Shown: piece after piece, positions 8,027 to 17,509 of the stretch | How positions within the stretch are numbered: position 1 is the stretch's first letter | Layout of the letters: each line of letters starts with the position of its first letter | Assembly (NCBI GenBank): GCA_023398105.1 | Contig: JAEWST010000114.1 | Coordinates: 53,743-117,742, forward strand | Origin: Bacillota bacterium | Lineage (GTDB): Bacteria; Bacillota; Clostridia; Acetivibrionales; DSM-1351 | Direction: 5' to 3' | Length of the DNA: 64,000 nt | The notes under the pieces: generated by a model | The model's input: the letters and a program-made list of their open reading frames with translations, nothing else | Told to the model about the DNA's origin: nothing | Databases searched by the model: none | Translations under genes and position numbers: made by a program

Positions 8027-9310
8027 TTAGTAGTTGTATTCTTGCTGTTTTTTTCTGAATTTTGCTAAGGTTTTTCGTTTCACATATTTAAAGTCCTGTA
8101 TAGAAGGTAAAATTGTATTTATTAAATTCAAATTATATTTCTTGCAGAAAATGCTCATAAACAGCAGTCCGCATGTATTGTAAGAAATAACAGATGAAGC
8201 TGCCGAGCCTTGTATTCCGAAATGCGGAACTAAGAGAAAGTTGAAAATTATATTAGTTATGGTTGAAATAGCTAGCACTGCTAAACTTATTTTTTGTCTT
8301 CCCGTTGCAATAAACAAAGGATAAACCATCTTGAATAAAACCATGCCTAATATTCCAGAAAACAATATTATTGTAACTGAATACGCCTCCACAAACTCTT
8401 TGCCGAACAATATAAATAGCATTGGCTTTCCAAAAAGGGCAATTCCAATAAACATTAATACCGTTAAGACAACATTTATTTTTATGCACATACAAATATC
8501 ATCTATGTCATCATTTCTCGCATTTTTTGAAAATAGTACTTCTTTAAAGGCGTCAGATATTAACCACCCTTGCTCGGCAAGCACCGCACCAACGCTATAC
8601 AATCCAATCTGCTTATAGTCAGTAAATAATTTTAAAATCAATATATCAACTTTATAATTTAGTGTAATCATTAACAGAGACAGCATTGAGACAAAACCAA
8701 CACCTATTGATTGTGCAAGTAGCTTCAAATCAATTAATCTAAGATTAATCTTTATACTGAACAAAATAATAACAAAAATTATTTGTAGTGCAGACTTTAT
8801 GTAAATAAGGCTTAGAATTACATATATGTTTTGCCAAGCTGTACAGAACACAATGAATATACCTAACGAATAAATCAGTTCTATATAAATATTTATTCTG
8901 TTTCGTAAATTTATATCTTCAACCATTACTATGAAATTTATCTGTTTATTTATAACCATAAAAGGAATTAGCGTAAATATGACAATAAGCTGTTGTTTAT
9001 CTTTAAAAAAAACACAAAGAGTAAAGGATAATATGAGATAAAGTATTAGCTGAAAAAATACATTATTTATATACTTTGTTTGAATTTGTGGAATATCCTT
9101 TCTTTTAAAAAAGGGATATGACTGGTAAATACCCAAATTCAAAAACATCATAACTAGATTTACTATATTTAGTATATATGCGTATTCTCCTCTTAAGGTT
9201 GGTCCTAAAAGCCTATTTATAAAGACCATATTCAGAACGCCTAAGGCTGCTATTATAATTTTACTAGAAACAGAGTAAAAATATGGATTCTTCAATAAGT
9301 TTTTTAACAT
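8027..9310 (-). CDS. Oligosaccharide flippase (Wzx/MATE-like)
   Basis: 427 aa with about 12 predicted membrane helices across the whole length. The N-terminus (KIIIAALGVLNMVFINRLLGPTLRGEY, given here in part) matches the polysaccharide export flippase family, which moves undecaprenyl-pyrophosphate-linked repeat units across the membrane. The start at 9310 overlaps the epimerase gene by 7 bases; SD AAGGAG lies inside the end of that gene. With the polymerase at 10410-11792 and Wzz/CpsD it completes a Wzy-dependent pathway. Confidence 0.87.
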   Translation of the reverse strand: MLKNLLKNPYFYSVSSKIIIAALGVLNMVFINRLLGPTLRGEYAYILNIVNLVMMFLNLGIYQSYPFFKRKDIPQIQTKYINNVFFQLILYLILSFTLCVFFKDKQQLIVIFTLIPFMVINKQINFIVMVEDINLRNRINIYIELIYSLGIFIVFCTAWQNIYVILSLIYIKSALQIIFVIILFSIKINLRLIDLKLLAQSIGVGFVSMLSLLMITLNYKVDILILKLFTDYKQIGLYSVGAVLAEQGWLISDAFKEVLFSKNARNDDIDDICMCIKINVVLTVLMFIGIALFGKPMLFILFGKEFVEAYSVTIILFSGILGMVLFKMVYPLFIATGRQKISLAVLAISTITNIIFNFLLVPHFGIQGSAASSVISYNTCGLLFMSIFCKKYNLNLINTILPSIQDFKYVKRKTLAKFRKKQQEYNY

Positions 9311-10320
9311 AGTTGCTCATACTCCTTGAACCACTCAACAAAGCTTTGAAGCCCCTCTTCTATAGTTACCTTTGGTTTAAAGCCTATGTATTCCATTAAA
9401 TCGTCTACATCAGCATAGGTAACAGGGACATCTCCTTGCTGCATGGGTAAGTACTCCTTCTGAGCCTTTTTATTCATGTATTTTTCCATAAGAGAAATCA
9501 TATATTCCAGCTCAACAGGCCGATTATTTCCTATATTGAATAGTTTGTAAGGAGCATAGCTTGCCGAAGGATCTGCAGTGAGCCTGTTCCAGCTGTCATT
9601 AGGTTTTGGAGCTTCCTTTTTAATAAGTCTTGCAATTCCCTCAACTATATCATCAATATAGGTAAAATCCCTTTGCATTTTTCCATAATTAAATACCTTT
9701 ATTGGTTTTCCACTCTTTATTGCATTTGCAAATAAAAAATATGCCATATCAGGTCTTCCATATGGCCCATATACTGTAAAAAAACGCAGTCCTGTAACAG
9801 GCAAATTATAAAGACTTGAATATGCATGAGCCATTAGTTCATTGGACTTCTTGGTTGCTGCATATAGGCTCATTGGGTGATCCACATTGTCATGTATGCT
9901 AAAGGGTACTTTCTCATTAGCTCCATATACAGAACTTGAGGACGCATATATCAAATGTGGAATTTCAAAGTGTCTACAACATTCCAATATATTCAGAAAA
10001 CCTACAATATTAGAATCTATATATGCCCTTGGATTATCAATGCTGTATCTTACACCTGCTTGTGCCGCAAGGTTTATAACACCTTCAAACTGGTTATCCT
10101 TAAAAACCTTTTCTATGGCACTATAATCCTCTATGCTGCATATATGCATAGAATAATTGGAATTGGCACTTAGCACCTCTGTCCTATGCTTCTTTAAATT
10201 AACAGAGTAGTAGTCATTAAGATTGTCTATTCCTACAACCTTATATCCCTCCGATAATAGTCTTTTTGACAGATGCATACCAATAAAACCTGAGCTTCCT
10301 GTAACAAGCACTTTTTTCAT
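9304..10320 (-). CDS. NAD-dependent epimerase, UDP-glucuronate 4-epimerase-like
   Basis: 338 aa extended short-chain dehydrogenase/reductase. TGSSGFIG at the N-terminus is the NAD-binding glycine motif; SSSSVYG and YAATKKSNE hold the catalytic Ser and Tyr-xxx-Lys. The early segment DNLNDYYSVNLKKHR is typical of UDP-glucuronate 4-epimerases, which turn UDP-glucuronate into UDP-galacturonate. The substrate would come from the UDP-glucose dehydrogenase encoded at 14550-15893. I start at the ATG at 10320 because GGGGGA precedes it; an upstream in-frame ATG at 10332 has no SD. The end overlaps the flippase start by 7 bases. Confidence 0.85.
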   Translation of the reverse strand: MKKVLVTGSSGFIGMHLSKRLLSEGYKVVGIDNLNDYYSVNLKKHRTEVLSANSNYSMHICSIEDYSAIEKVFKDNQFEGVINLAAQAGVRYSIDNPRAYIDSNIVGFLNILECCRHFEIPHLIYASSSSVYGANEKVPFSIHDNVDHPMSLYAATKKSNELMAHAYSSLYNLPVTGLRFFTVYGPYGRPDMAYFLFANAIKSGKPIKVFNYGKMQRDFTYIDDIVEGIARLIKKEAPKPNDSWNRLTADPSASYAPYKLFNIGNNRPVELEYMISLMEKYMNKKAQKEYLPMQQGDVPVTYADVDDLMEYIGFKPKVTIEEGLQSFVEWFKEYEQLC

Positions 10321-10380
10321 AAAATCCCCCATTTTTTTTGGTTTGACCTTTCAACATTAATAATTCAAATTTCTCATTTG

Positions 10381-10408
10381 TTAATTGTAGGTGTGGTAGC
10401 ATTATATG
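10381..10408 (+). repeat. Partial copy g of the dispersed repeat
   Basis: TTGTAGGTGTGGTAGCATTA matches the core of the family seen at 44525 and 20545 (consensus TGTAGGTGTGGGAGAACTTA). The terminal inverted repeats are absent or decayed. It sits directly downstream of the polymerase stop codon. Confidence 0.4.
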
Positions 10409-10409
10409 T

Positions 10410-11792
10410 TTACAGTTGTTCAGCAATCCCAAAGCTTTTTTGCTGATAAACCTTCGATATGTCGGTTTCAACAACACTACTTTCCTCCATCTTCAGGTGG
10501 AAGTCCTTTATAGCATAAACCACACCTGCCAAAATCCAAAAGGCTTCAATATAAAAATTATTATTTGTAAGGTTATAAACTAAGGTTGATATATATGAAA
10601 GAAAAATGAATTCATATAATGTTCTATCTATTTTTTGCTTATAAAAGAATTTAAATTTTATATAGAGCAGAATGGGACTGAAATATAAAATACAGTTTGC
10701 AATTAATCCCATTATTCCTTGCTCTGCCCATATTTGAAGTATAAAATTATGAACATTTACACTATTTATTTTCTCAATGCCAAATTTACTAAATTCATAC
10801 CAAAAACTATCATAGCTAAAAGCCATATTACCCAGTCCAATTCCCACTATTATATTGTTAAACCCTGTCTTTAAAGCAATTAGCCAAATTGCAAAATGGT
10901 ATTTTGAAGAGCGTTCTTCCGTGTTAAAGGTCTCTAGTATTCTCTCTTTTACATCTGGAAACATGTTTAAAAACAAATAGCCAATAAAAGCTACCGCTAC
11001 CAGTATAGCAACATTTCTCATCTGATTTTTACTCATTGCTGTAAACAAATGCACAGCAATAAATATCAATAAACCCACTCTTGAGAATGTAACTACCATT
11101 GTAAATAAATTTGCTGCCAGTAATAGGCACGACAAAACTCTCTTTTTCCCAGTTGCCTTCCTTATTAAATAATTAACCAATAAGGATTGTATTAGTATTA
11201 GATTTGCAATAAGTGTTGCATTCAGTCCCAATACTCCATTTAACCTTACTATTTCTTTTCCTGATTCTATAAGTGTATTTGTACTGAATAAATTACTGTT
11301 AACGTATATCATACCATTCGATAAAATCGTAAAGGATGGAATGATAACCTTTCCTGAAATATAACTTATAATACATATGGTAACTAAAAACACATTTGAA
11401 CAAATAATGCTCTTTATTATTTTCTCCATAAAAGCATGGTCTTTAGCCTTACAATATATTGTGTACATCAAGATAAACAAATATATATACTGTATTAGCT
11501 CTTTTATAGAGCGGTTTGTGTTAATAGATAATAATCCCGAAATGCTAATTGCAAATATGTAAAATAAAAAAGTGAGCTTTGAGCCTTTATTTAAATTTAA
11601 CCTATTTGCCGATGAAATAAGCTGCTCCTTGTTTTCAGCCTTCTTTATCATTAATACACAAAATACCATTAGCCAAAGCATTTGAATCAGCCTGAAATCG
11701 GCTATATTAGTTTTGTATACCACTAAATTCGAAAAGGGAGACAGAAATATTACTATTAAAATTATGTTGTCAAAACTAATATTGCTTTTCAT
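10410..11792 (-). CDS. O-antigen ligase/polymerase family membrane protein (Wzy-like)
   Basis: 460 aa, about 11-12 membrane helices. A long extracytoplasmic loop contains GIGLGNMAFSYDSFWYEF and VHNFILQIWAEQGIMGL, the signature region of the Wzy_C / O-antigen ligase family (the H-N-x-x-L-x-x-W-x-E-x-G pattern). It probably polymerises flipped repeat units on the outer face of the membrane. Start ATG at 11792 with GGAG 6 bases upstream; it overlaps the acyltransferase gene by 17 bases. Polymerase rather than ligase is inferred from the Gram-positive setting and the flippase/Wzz neighbours. Confidence 0.82.
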   Translation of the reverse strand: MKSNISFDNIILIVIFLSPFSNLVVYKTNIADFRLIQMLWLMVFCVLMIKKAENKEQLISSANRLNLNKGSKLTFLFYIFAISISGLLSINTNRSIKELIQYIYLFILMYTIYCKAKDHAFMEKIIKSIICSNVFLVTICIISYISGKVIIPSFTILSNGMIYVNSNLFSTNTLIESGKEIVRLNGVLGLNATLIANLILIQSLLVNYLIRKATGKKRVLSCLLLAANLFTMVVTFSRVGLLIFIAVHLFTAMSKNQMRNVAILVAVAFIGYLFLNMFPDVKERILETFNTEERSSKYHFAIWLIALKTGFNNIIVGIGLGNMAFSYDSFWYEFSKFGIEKINSVNVHNFILQIWAEQGIMGLIANCILYFSPILLYIKFKFFYKQKIDRTLYEFIFLSYISTLVYNLTNNNFYIEAFWILAGVVYAIKDFHLKMEESSVVETDISKVYQQKSFGIAEQL

Positions 11793-12804
11793 ATCTTTCT
11801 CCTAATAGAATTAATTTTGTCATTTTATTTCGTGCCAATATCAGATTGCCTATAATCAAAGGTATTATTATCCCAAATATAAATGCAAAAGCGATTGAGA
11901 CTGCTATATTCAGTTTAGTAAATTTGGTTAGTCCTGTAACCAGTACCAGAACAATATATGGATTATGTAAATAATAAATATATAAGGTTCTTTTCCCCAA
12001 ATAGTTCAAAATCCTATACAGCCAGCAATTGCTATATTTTGATAAGCTATATAGAATGAATACTGCTAGTAACGCACAAATTACCTTTAGTCCATATGTA
12101 ATTATGCTGTTGGTTTTTAAATATAAAACAAATATAAAAGGATACAAGGCTAATAAAAATATATTAACTTTATTATTGGCTTTAATATTTACATCCTTTA
12201 TATATATTCCTACAAAAACACCTACTTCATAATATATCCACATAACTAAAAATCTTTTCAGTACAAACAGCTCATCTTGAAAATACATATTTGCTAAAAT
12301 CCCCAGAAAAAGTACAGCTATCAAAAAAGCTATATTAGAGCCTCTTCGAGTAACTAAATTATGAAATGTATATGATACAATTGAAATAATACATAAAATA
12401 TACACAAACCATAATACATTTCCTGTTCGAATATTATATGTGAGTATGTCATAAATCAAATAGAATGGATTGAGTCTTATATTTTCTTGTATTGTGATTA
12501 TGTTAAAGCTTTTTAAAAAATAATAGAATAAGTATAAAACAAGTGACCATGCTATATATGGCAGAAATAATTTTCTTATTTGATGTAGGCTGAATTTCCT
12601 TAGCTTATTAATACTATAGGGTCTTAAGCCTTGAAGATAACCAGATACTATAAAAAATAGCGGCATATGAAAAGTATAGATAAAATCCTTTAGAAGCCTT
12701 ATGGAATAATACTTAACTTCAAGTGCCGTTGTAAAGCAATGTCCCAAAACGACTAAAACTATGCCTATTCCTTTTAGAAAGTCCAAATCCTCGTCATGCT
12801 GCAT
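11776..12804 (-). CDS. Acyltransferase family 3 membrane protein
   Basis: 342 aa with about 10 membrane helices. The N-terminal DFLKGIGIVLVVLGHCF and FHMPLFFIVSGYL are the conserved motifs of acyltransferase family 3 (including the catalytic His region), which O-acetylates or otherwise acylates surface glycans. SD AGGAGG precedes the ATG at 12804. It overlaps the polymerase gene, so decoration and polymerisation are probably co-translated. The acyl donor is unknown. Confidence 0.88.
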   Translation of the reverse strand: MQHDEDLDFLKGIGIVLVVLGHCFTTALEVKYYSIRLLKDFIYTFHMPLFFIVSGYLQGLRPYSINKLRKFSLHQIRKLFLPYIAWSLVLYLFYYFLKSFNIITIQENIRLNPFYLIYDILTYNIRTGNVLWFVYILCIISIVSYTFHNLVTRRGSNIAFLIAVLFLGILANMYFQDELFVLKRFLVMWIYYEVGVFVGIYIKDVNIKANNKVNIFLLALYPFIFVLYLKTNSIITYGLKVICALLAVFILYSLSKYSNCWLYRILNYLGKRTLYIYYLHNPYIVLVLVTGLTKFTKLNIAVSIAFAFIFGIIIPLIIGNLILARNKMTKLILLGERYEKQY

Positions 12805-12820
12805 TATTTCCTCCTAAAAA

Positions 12821-12884
12821 GCTATTTTAATACTATTTCGTATTTTAAAATAGGGAAACTATTTTTAAATGCAAATTAGTTTAA
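12821..12884. repeat. About 62-bp dispersed repeat, copy 1
   Basis: It contains TACTATTTCGTATTT and ACTATTTTTAAATGCAAATT, both found in the same order at 60856-60915 with only a few differences. CTATTTTAA and TTAAAATAG inside it form an inverted repeat. The right end covers the TAA stop codon of the beta-helix gene (12876-12878), and the left end lies just before the acyltransferase SD. Confidence 0.8.
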
Positions 12885-14453
12885 GATTACAGCTTCATCA
12901 CTTTTGTAAACTTCTTTTCCTGGTCCAGATATTTCGTTATCTCTTAATTTGACATTACCATTGTGAATAATAAAACCATTTTGTTCTTGAGTTTTTGTTA
13001 TAATTTTATTGTCTGTACAGGTTATATCAATATTTTCTTGACTCTTTTGCACTTCAATTCCACATAAGCCTTCCTTTTGATTTAGTATTATTTTATTGTC
13101 ACTAATTAAGCTATTTTTATTTTCGCAGGATATACCAACTCTGCTGTTATATATTTCATTCTGATTAGCTATTTCAGAAGCTACTATTCCTCTTAAAGCC
13201 CCATTTATAGTATTTTCATAGCATTCCCCAAATACAATTCCTCTTCCCAGCCTTCCAAATATTCGATTATTCTTAGTAAAACTAGCATTATAAATCCCTG
13301 TAGAGTTTAAAAGGCTGTTTACCGAAATAGTGTTGTTATATACCTTTATGTCACTGTTATTTGTATTAATATCATTGACATATATTAAAGCACATTTGTT
13401 ATCTGAATCCTTTTCTACTGTGATTTTATTATTAGAAATGGAAACATTAGAAACACTATTACTTCTATTTGGACCACCTACAGTAATAATAAAATATTTA
13501 ATAATTTCTGAGTAAATTTTGTTATTATCAAATTGTACTTCTTCAACTGTACCATCATCTTTATTGTCGCTTGGAAAAGTTGAAAAAACCTTGGCGTTAA
13601 TATCTGAATAATCTTCAAATACTGAATCTTTAACGTATACCTTCTTAACCTTCCCTACACTTGAATATACAGCAACAGTTTCATCACCTGAGTTTTGAAT
13701 AAAGTTGCATCTGCTAATTGATATGTTTTCGGTTACATTTTCTTTTAATTTTTGTTTTGTGGTCAGGTTTCTGACCCAAATACAGCCGCCTGTTCTTGCA
13801 CCTGTCATGTTTTTAAAGGAACAATCAGTTATTTTCATATTCTTGCAGCAGCTAAGTAAATTAACTAAAGTCACCATACTTTTGCTACTTTTATCAGAAA
13901 TAAATCTGCAATTTTTGATTGTACCTCCTTTTACATTAGCAAGTGTTAATAAATAGTTATACGGGTTATTATCACTTTGCTTTATTTCAAAATCTATGCC
14001 GTTTATACTTATATTTTGAGCGGTATTATTATTAAAGCTAAGGCTATAGCCAGCATTAATTATGTAGGATTGTTGTTCTTTCTTTTCAATAGCTTTATTA
14101 GCTTTACTATCAAAAATTATTTTGCATTTTCCTTCAGTCCCATATAATTGTACATTTTTACCCTTGATACGTATTGGACTTTTACACAAATAATTTCCGT
14201 CAGGTATATATACTTTACCGTCTTCACTAAACTTTTCTATTATATAGTTGGTATTATCATTTGCTTCAAATTCAAAATTCTTATCAGAATAATATTTTTG
14301 GTCTTTCGTATTATAGAAGTTAGCATTTCCTATTTCATTATTATTGATATTAGCAGATATTTGATTGCATTTTGTTAAAAACAGCAAGGCAATTGCAAGC
14401 ATGAAGATGAGTATAAAAATACTCACTTTTTTTATAGTTACATTGTGGTGCAT
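12876..14453 (-). CDS. Membrane-anchored or secreted right-handed beta-helix protein
   Basis: 525 aa. An N-terminal hydrophobic segment (about residues 9-27) acts as a signal or anchor; the following LTKC is a poor lipobox because of the Lys. The rest is a right-handed parallel beta-helix with recurrent NxxI/NxF rungs (ISNNKIT, VYNNTISV, SDNKII). The middle part is clearly related to the protein at 38455-40179: both have TG[AT]xTGG then [IV]W then NLT, then SGDE, and G-x-VK-x-VYV. Beta-helix proteins in polysaccharide clusters may be lyases, epimerases or polymer-binding proteins; no catalytic residues can be assigned by eye. It sits between the UDP-glucose dehydrogenase and the acyltransferase genes. 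The stop codon lies inside a dispersed repeat. Confidence 0.72.
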   Translation of the reverse strand: MHHNVTIKKVSIFILIFMLAIALLFLTKCNQISANINNNEIGNANFYNTKDQKYYSDKNFEFEANDNTNYIIEKFSEDGKVYIPDGNYLCKSPIRIKGKNVQLYGTEGKCKIIFDSKANKAIEKKEQQSYIINAGYSLSFNNNTAQNISINGIDFEIKQSDNNPYNYLLTLANVKGGTIKNCRFISDKSSKSMVTLVNLLSCCKNMKITDCSFKNMTGARTGGCIWVRNLTTKQKLKENVTENISISRCNFIQNSGDETVAVYSSVGKVKKVYVKDSVFEDYSDINAKVFSTFPSDNKDDGTVEEVQFDNNKIYSEIIKYFIITVGGPNRSNSVSNVSISNNKITVEKDSDNKCALIYVNDINTNNSDIKVYNNTISVNSLLNSTGIYNASFTKNNRIFGRLGRGIVFGECYENTINGALRGIVASEIANQNEIYNSRVGISCENKNSLISDNKIILNQKEGLCGIEVQKSQENIDITCTDNKIITKTQEQNGFIIHNGNVKLRDNEISGPGKEVYKSDEAVILN

Positions 14454-14549
14454 TTATAGTACATTCCTTCCTAATAAGACTTACTAAAATTATTGCGTTT
14501 AAAGCCTTCGTCCGATATCATAAGAATATTTAGCTTATAGTAATTGACT

Positions 14550-15893
14550 CTAACCAGCCTTCTCACTTTTTAATATATTTTCTTTGATTTGAGAGTTTTG
14601 CCCTATTACTTTTCTGCCAATTGATTCATAAATGAAATTTTTACCTTCAACTTCTTCTAGGCAAAAACAATTTCTGCCATCAAGTACAATAGGACTTCTC
14701 ATATATAATGAGAATTTCGATACCTCCATCAAGGCTATTTCTGGCCATTCAGTAAGAATAAAACAGATATCTGCATCCTCAAGTGCTTCATCGATGGAAT
14801 TACAGTATTCAATTTCAGAAGGATATATTTTCTTAAAATTGTCCATTCCAATTGGGTCATATGCCTTAACCCTTGCCCCATCCTCTAAAAGAATAGGAAT
14901 ATTTTGAAGGGAGGGAGCCTCACGAAGATCATCAGTTCCAGGCTTAAAGGTTAATCCCAATATTGCAACTGTTAATCCACGAAAGCTGTCATAGTATTTT
15001 CTAGCTTTTTTTATCAGCTTTATTTTTTGATTCTCATTTACATCAATGGCAGCTTTAATTGTTTTTAGCTCACAGTCATTAAAATTAGCCAACCAGTGTA
15101 AAGCCTTGGTATCCTTTGGAAAGCAGGAGCCGCCATATCCAATACCTGCTTTTAAAAAACGGTTTCCTATTCTAGGGTCATAGCCCATGCCTATTGCCAC
15201 ATCCTCAACATTTGCACCAATGAAATCGCATAGATTTGCAATTTCGTTAATATAGGAAATTTTCAAAGCTAGAAAATCATTTGAAGCATACTTAATCATT
15301 TCAGCACTTCTTCTGTCTGTTACAACATATTTCTGTCCAAACCCATCATATATATTTCTGAGAACCTTCTCTGCTGCTACTGAACCAGCTCCCAAAACTA
15401 TACGAGCAGCATTCATTGTGTCGCTGATTGCTGTTCCCTGTGATAAAAATTCAGGATTGTTTACAATTTCAAAATGCTTTTTATCATGTATTTGACTGAC
15501 TATTCTTTGCAAATTGTCACCTGTTCCAACAGGCACAGTAGATTTAATAACTATAATGCATTCCCTTTTTACACAGTCCACAACTTGCTGAACAGCATCA
15601 TAAACATATTTTAAATTAGCGGAACCATCCTTTTTCTCAGGAGTTCCTACACAAATAAATACTACCTCACTGTCACGATAAGCCTCTTTATAATCACTGA
15701 TAAAGCTAAGCCGCTCTCTGTTGTTAATGACCATTTCTTCTAGCCCAGGCTCAAATATTGGCATTATACAGTCTTGCAGCTTCTTTATTCTAGTTTTGTC
15801 AATATCATAACAAGTCACTGTATGCCCTATCTCAGCCAAACAGACTCCTGTGACTATACCAACATACCCAGTTCCAGTTATAGTTATTTTCAT
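14550..15893 (-). CDS. ugd: UDP-glucose 6-dehydrogenase
   Basis: 447 aa. It oxidises UDP-glucose to UDP-glucuronate with two NAD+. MKITITGTGYVGIVTG is the Rossmann start; PVGTGD and the catalytic cysteine in GIGYGGSCFPKDTKAL are the family's signatures, followed by the C-terminal UDP-binding domain (GLTFKPGTDDLREAPS). I start at the ATG at 15893, since SD AAGGAGGAG precedes it; an upstream in-frame start at 15980 would overlap the kinase gene and has no support. It feeds the epimerase at 9304-10320. In Firmicutes, Ugd is a known target of CpsD/YwqD-type tyrosine kinases, and that gene is directly upstream (28 bases). Confidence 0.93.
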   Translation of the reverse strand: MKITITGTGYVGIVTGVCLAEIGHTVTCYDIDKTRIKKLQDCIMPIFEPGLEEMVINNRERLSFISDYKEAYRDSEVVFICVGTPEKKDGSANLKYVYDAVQQVVDCVKRECIIVIKSTVPVGTGDNLQRIVSQIHDKKHFEIVNNPEFLSQGTAISDTMNAARIVLGAGSVAAEKVLRNIYDGFGQKYVVTDRRSAEMIKYASNDFLALKISYINEIANLCDFIGANVEDVAIGMGYDPRIGNRFLKAGIGYGGSCFPKDTKALHWLANFNDCELKTIKAAIDVNENQKIKLIKKARKYYDSFRGLTVAILGLTFKPGTDDLREAPSLQNIPILLEDGARVKAYDPIGMDNFKKIYPSEIEYCNSIDEALEDADICFILTEWPEIALMEVSKFSLYMRSPIVLDGRNCFCLEEVEGKNFIYESIGRKVIGQNSQIKENILKSEKAG

Positions 15894-15921
15894 TGCAGCT
15901 CCTCCTTGATATACAAACTCA

Positions 15922-16656
15922 TTACGCCAATACAGCTTTTTTACTAGGTCTTTCACTCTTTTCGTTTTTGTCCTTAGCATTGTAGAAATATTTATAAGAG
16001 TTCAAATAGTCCTTATAATGCTTTTTATTAACATCATTAATTACTACACCTAATATATTTGCATTTGACCTTTCCAATTTCTCTTTTGACCTTTTCATTG
16101 CTTTAAGATTTGTTTTTCCCATTTTTGCAACCAAAATGGCAGAGTCCACCTTTGTAGAAATTACAACTGCATCAGAAATTGTATCAAGAGGAGGCGAATC
16201 AAATATTATGTATTCAAATTCTTCCTTTAACCTACCAAGTAATTCACTAAACTTTTCTGAACAGATTAGTCCAATTGGGTTTAATGCAACACCTCCATTT
16301 GGCATGTACTTGAAGCCTTCTATGTTTGTATAACATATTATTTCCTCATATTCAGCATTACCGCTTAGATATTGTGATAGTCCTAAACTACTAACCCATT
16401 TTGGTATTGATGCATGGGTAGTTTCTTTTCTCATGTCTGCATCAACCAGTATGGTCTTTTTCCCCCAACCTGCCAAAGTCATTGCAAGATTTACCGCAAC
16501 TGCGGTTTTCCCTGCTTTAGGTTCAGAACTTGTAATAACAATGCTCTTCAAATCACTGTTTTCCTTTTCCATATGAATATTCCCAGAAAGCATTGAATAT
16601 GCATCTCTAACTGCCTGATTTTCTTGTAAGCATGAATGAAATCTTATATTAGGCAT
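15922..16656 (-). CDS. CpsD/CapB-family tyrosine-protein kinase
   Basis: 244-aa cytoplasmic BY-kinase. Walker A is SSEPKAGKTAVAVN (about residues 43-56), Walker A' is VDADMRK, and the Walker B-like region is YIIFDSPPLD. The C-terminus has scattered tyrosines (YKDYLNSYKYFY), the usual autophosphorylation cluster. It works with the separately encoded membrane activator at 16669-17343 (12-base gap) to control chain length and export. SD GGAGG lies 6 bases before the ATG. Confidence 0.9.
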   Translation of the reverse strand: MPNIRFHSCLQENQAVRDAYSMLSGNIHMEKENSDLKSIVITSSEPKAGKTAVAVNLAMTLAGWGKKTILVDADMRKETTHASIPKWVSSLGLSQYLSGNAEYEEIICYTNIEGFKYMPNGGVALNPIGLICSEKFSELLGRLKEEFEYIIFDSPPLDTISDAVVISTKVDSAILVAKMGKTNLKAMKRSKEKLERSNANILGVVINDVNKKHYKDYLNSYKYFYNAKDKNEKSERPSKKAVLA

Positions 16657-16668
16657 TCAAAACCTCCT

Positions 16669-17343
16669 CTATCTCATACTATATTTAGGAATTGCTCCTA
16701 TTACTTTGATTTTTAAGGTGCTTTCAATATCATCAATGTACCTTAGCTCCATATCAAATAATTCTCTAATATAAATAATGGAGAAGGCAATTATTAAACC
16801 TATAAAAAAGCCCATTATTGTTTTTTTAGTTGCACCATTGTCAATTGGTGCTTTTGGTATTTCAGCTTTATTTAATACTCCAATAATATTGCTATTTGTC
16901 ATTTCACTTAATTGAGAAATAAATGCTTCAGTTACTGCATTAGAAATATCTGCTGATTTTTTTGCGTCATTTGAAATGGCACTTATAGCAATAACACTTG
17001 ATTCATTTTGGGGAGTTATGCTTATCATACCTATCAATTGTTCATGTGTTAATTTATATTTTTCTAGTAGCTTATTTGCATGAGATATTACTTTTTCGCT
17101 AATTAAAACATATTGATAATCAAAAACCAGCTGCCTGCTTATGGATACATCCTGATAATTGATTCCTTTACTGCCATTATTTTCACTATTTTTACTCATT
17201 GCATATATAGTTGTTTCTGCACTATACATTGGAATGGATCTAACATTATTTAAATATGCAGGAATGACTGCTCCAATTACTCCAAATAAAACAATTAACC
17301 ATAGCATTCTCTGTACTGAATTTAGAAATCTACGTATTTCCAT
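16669..17343 (-). CDS. Wzz/CapA chain-length determinant, activator of the tyrosine kinase
   Basis: 224 aa, with one membrane helix near the N-terminus (about residues 15-32) and one near the C-terminus (about 182-200), the Wzz topology. The extracytoplasmic middle has the usual pattern of coiled segments, and NGATKKTIMGFFIGLIIA precedes the second helix. The short cytoplasmic tail would activate the kinase, as in split Firmicutes systems. SD GAGGAG precedes the ATG at 17343. It is the first structural gene after the loaP leader. Confidence 0.87.
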   Translation of the reverse strand: MEIRRFLNSVQRMLWLIVLFGVIGAVIPAYLNNVRSIPMYSAETTIYAMSKNSENNGSKGINYQDVSISRQLVFDYQYVLISEKVISHANKLLEKYKLTHEQLIGMISITPQNESSVIAISAISNDAKKSADISNAVTEAFISQLSEMTNSNIIGVLNKAEIPKAPIDNGATKKTIMGFFIGLIIAFSIIYIRELFDMELRYIDDIESTLKIKVIGAIPKYSMR

Positions 17344-17407
17344 TTATCTTTCTCCTCTATTTTTTATTTACATCGTATTTTTTTTCTAAAAGGCAAAGCT
17401 CCGCCAT

Positions 17408-17430
17408 TTGGAATCCTTTACATATTCCAA
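17408..17430 (-). promoter_or_regulatory. Leader-RNA hairpin between loaP and wzz
   Basis: In the 166-base gap after loaP, the minus-strand RNA can form TTGGAAT, a 9-base loop, then ATTCCAA (perfect 7-bp stem). A second weaker hairpin follows (AAATGGC with GCCTTTT, around 17387-17407), then an A-rich run before the wzz SD. LoaP proteins are known to bind a hairpin in the leader of the operon they control; this is the obvious place for such an element. The assignment is inference. Confidence 0.4.
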
Positions 17431-17509
17431 GTCCTCTAATTTGTTTAAATCTATATGTCTTTCCTTTACTTGCTTAACGCCGAAACAATTAAACTAAGCT
17501 TAAGAAATA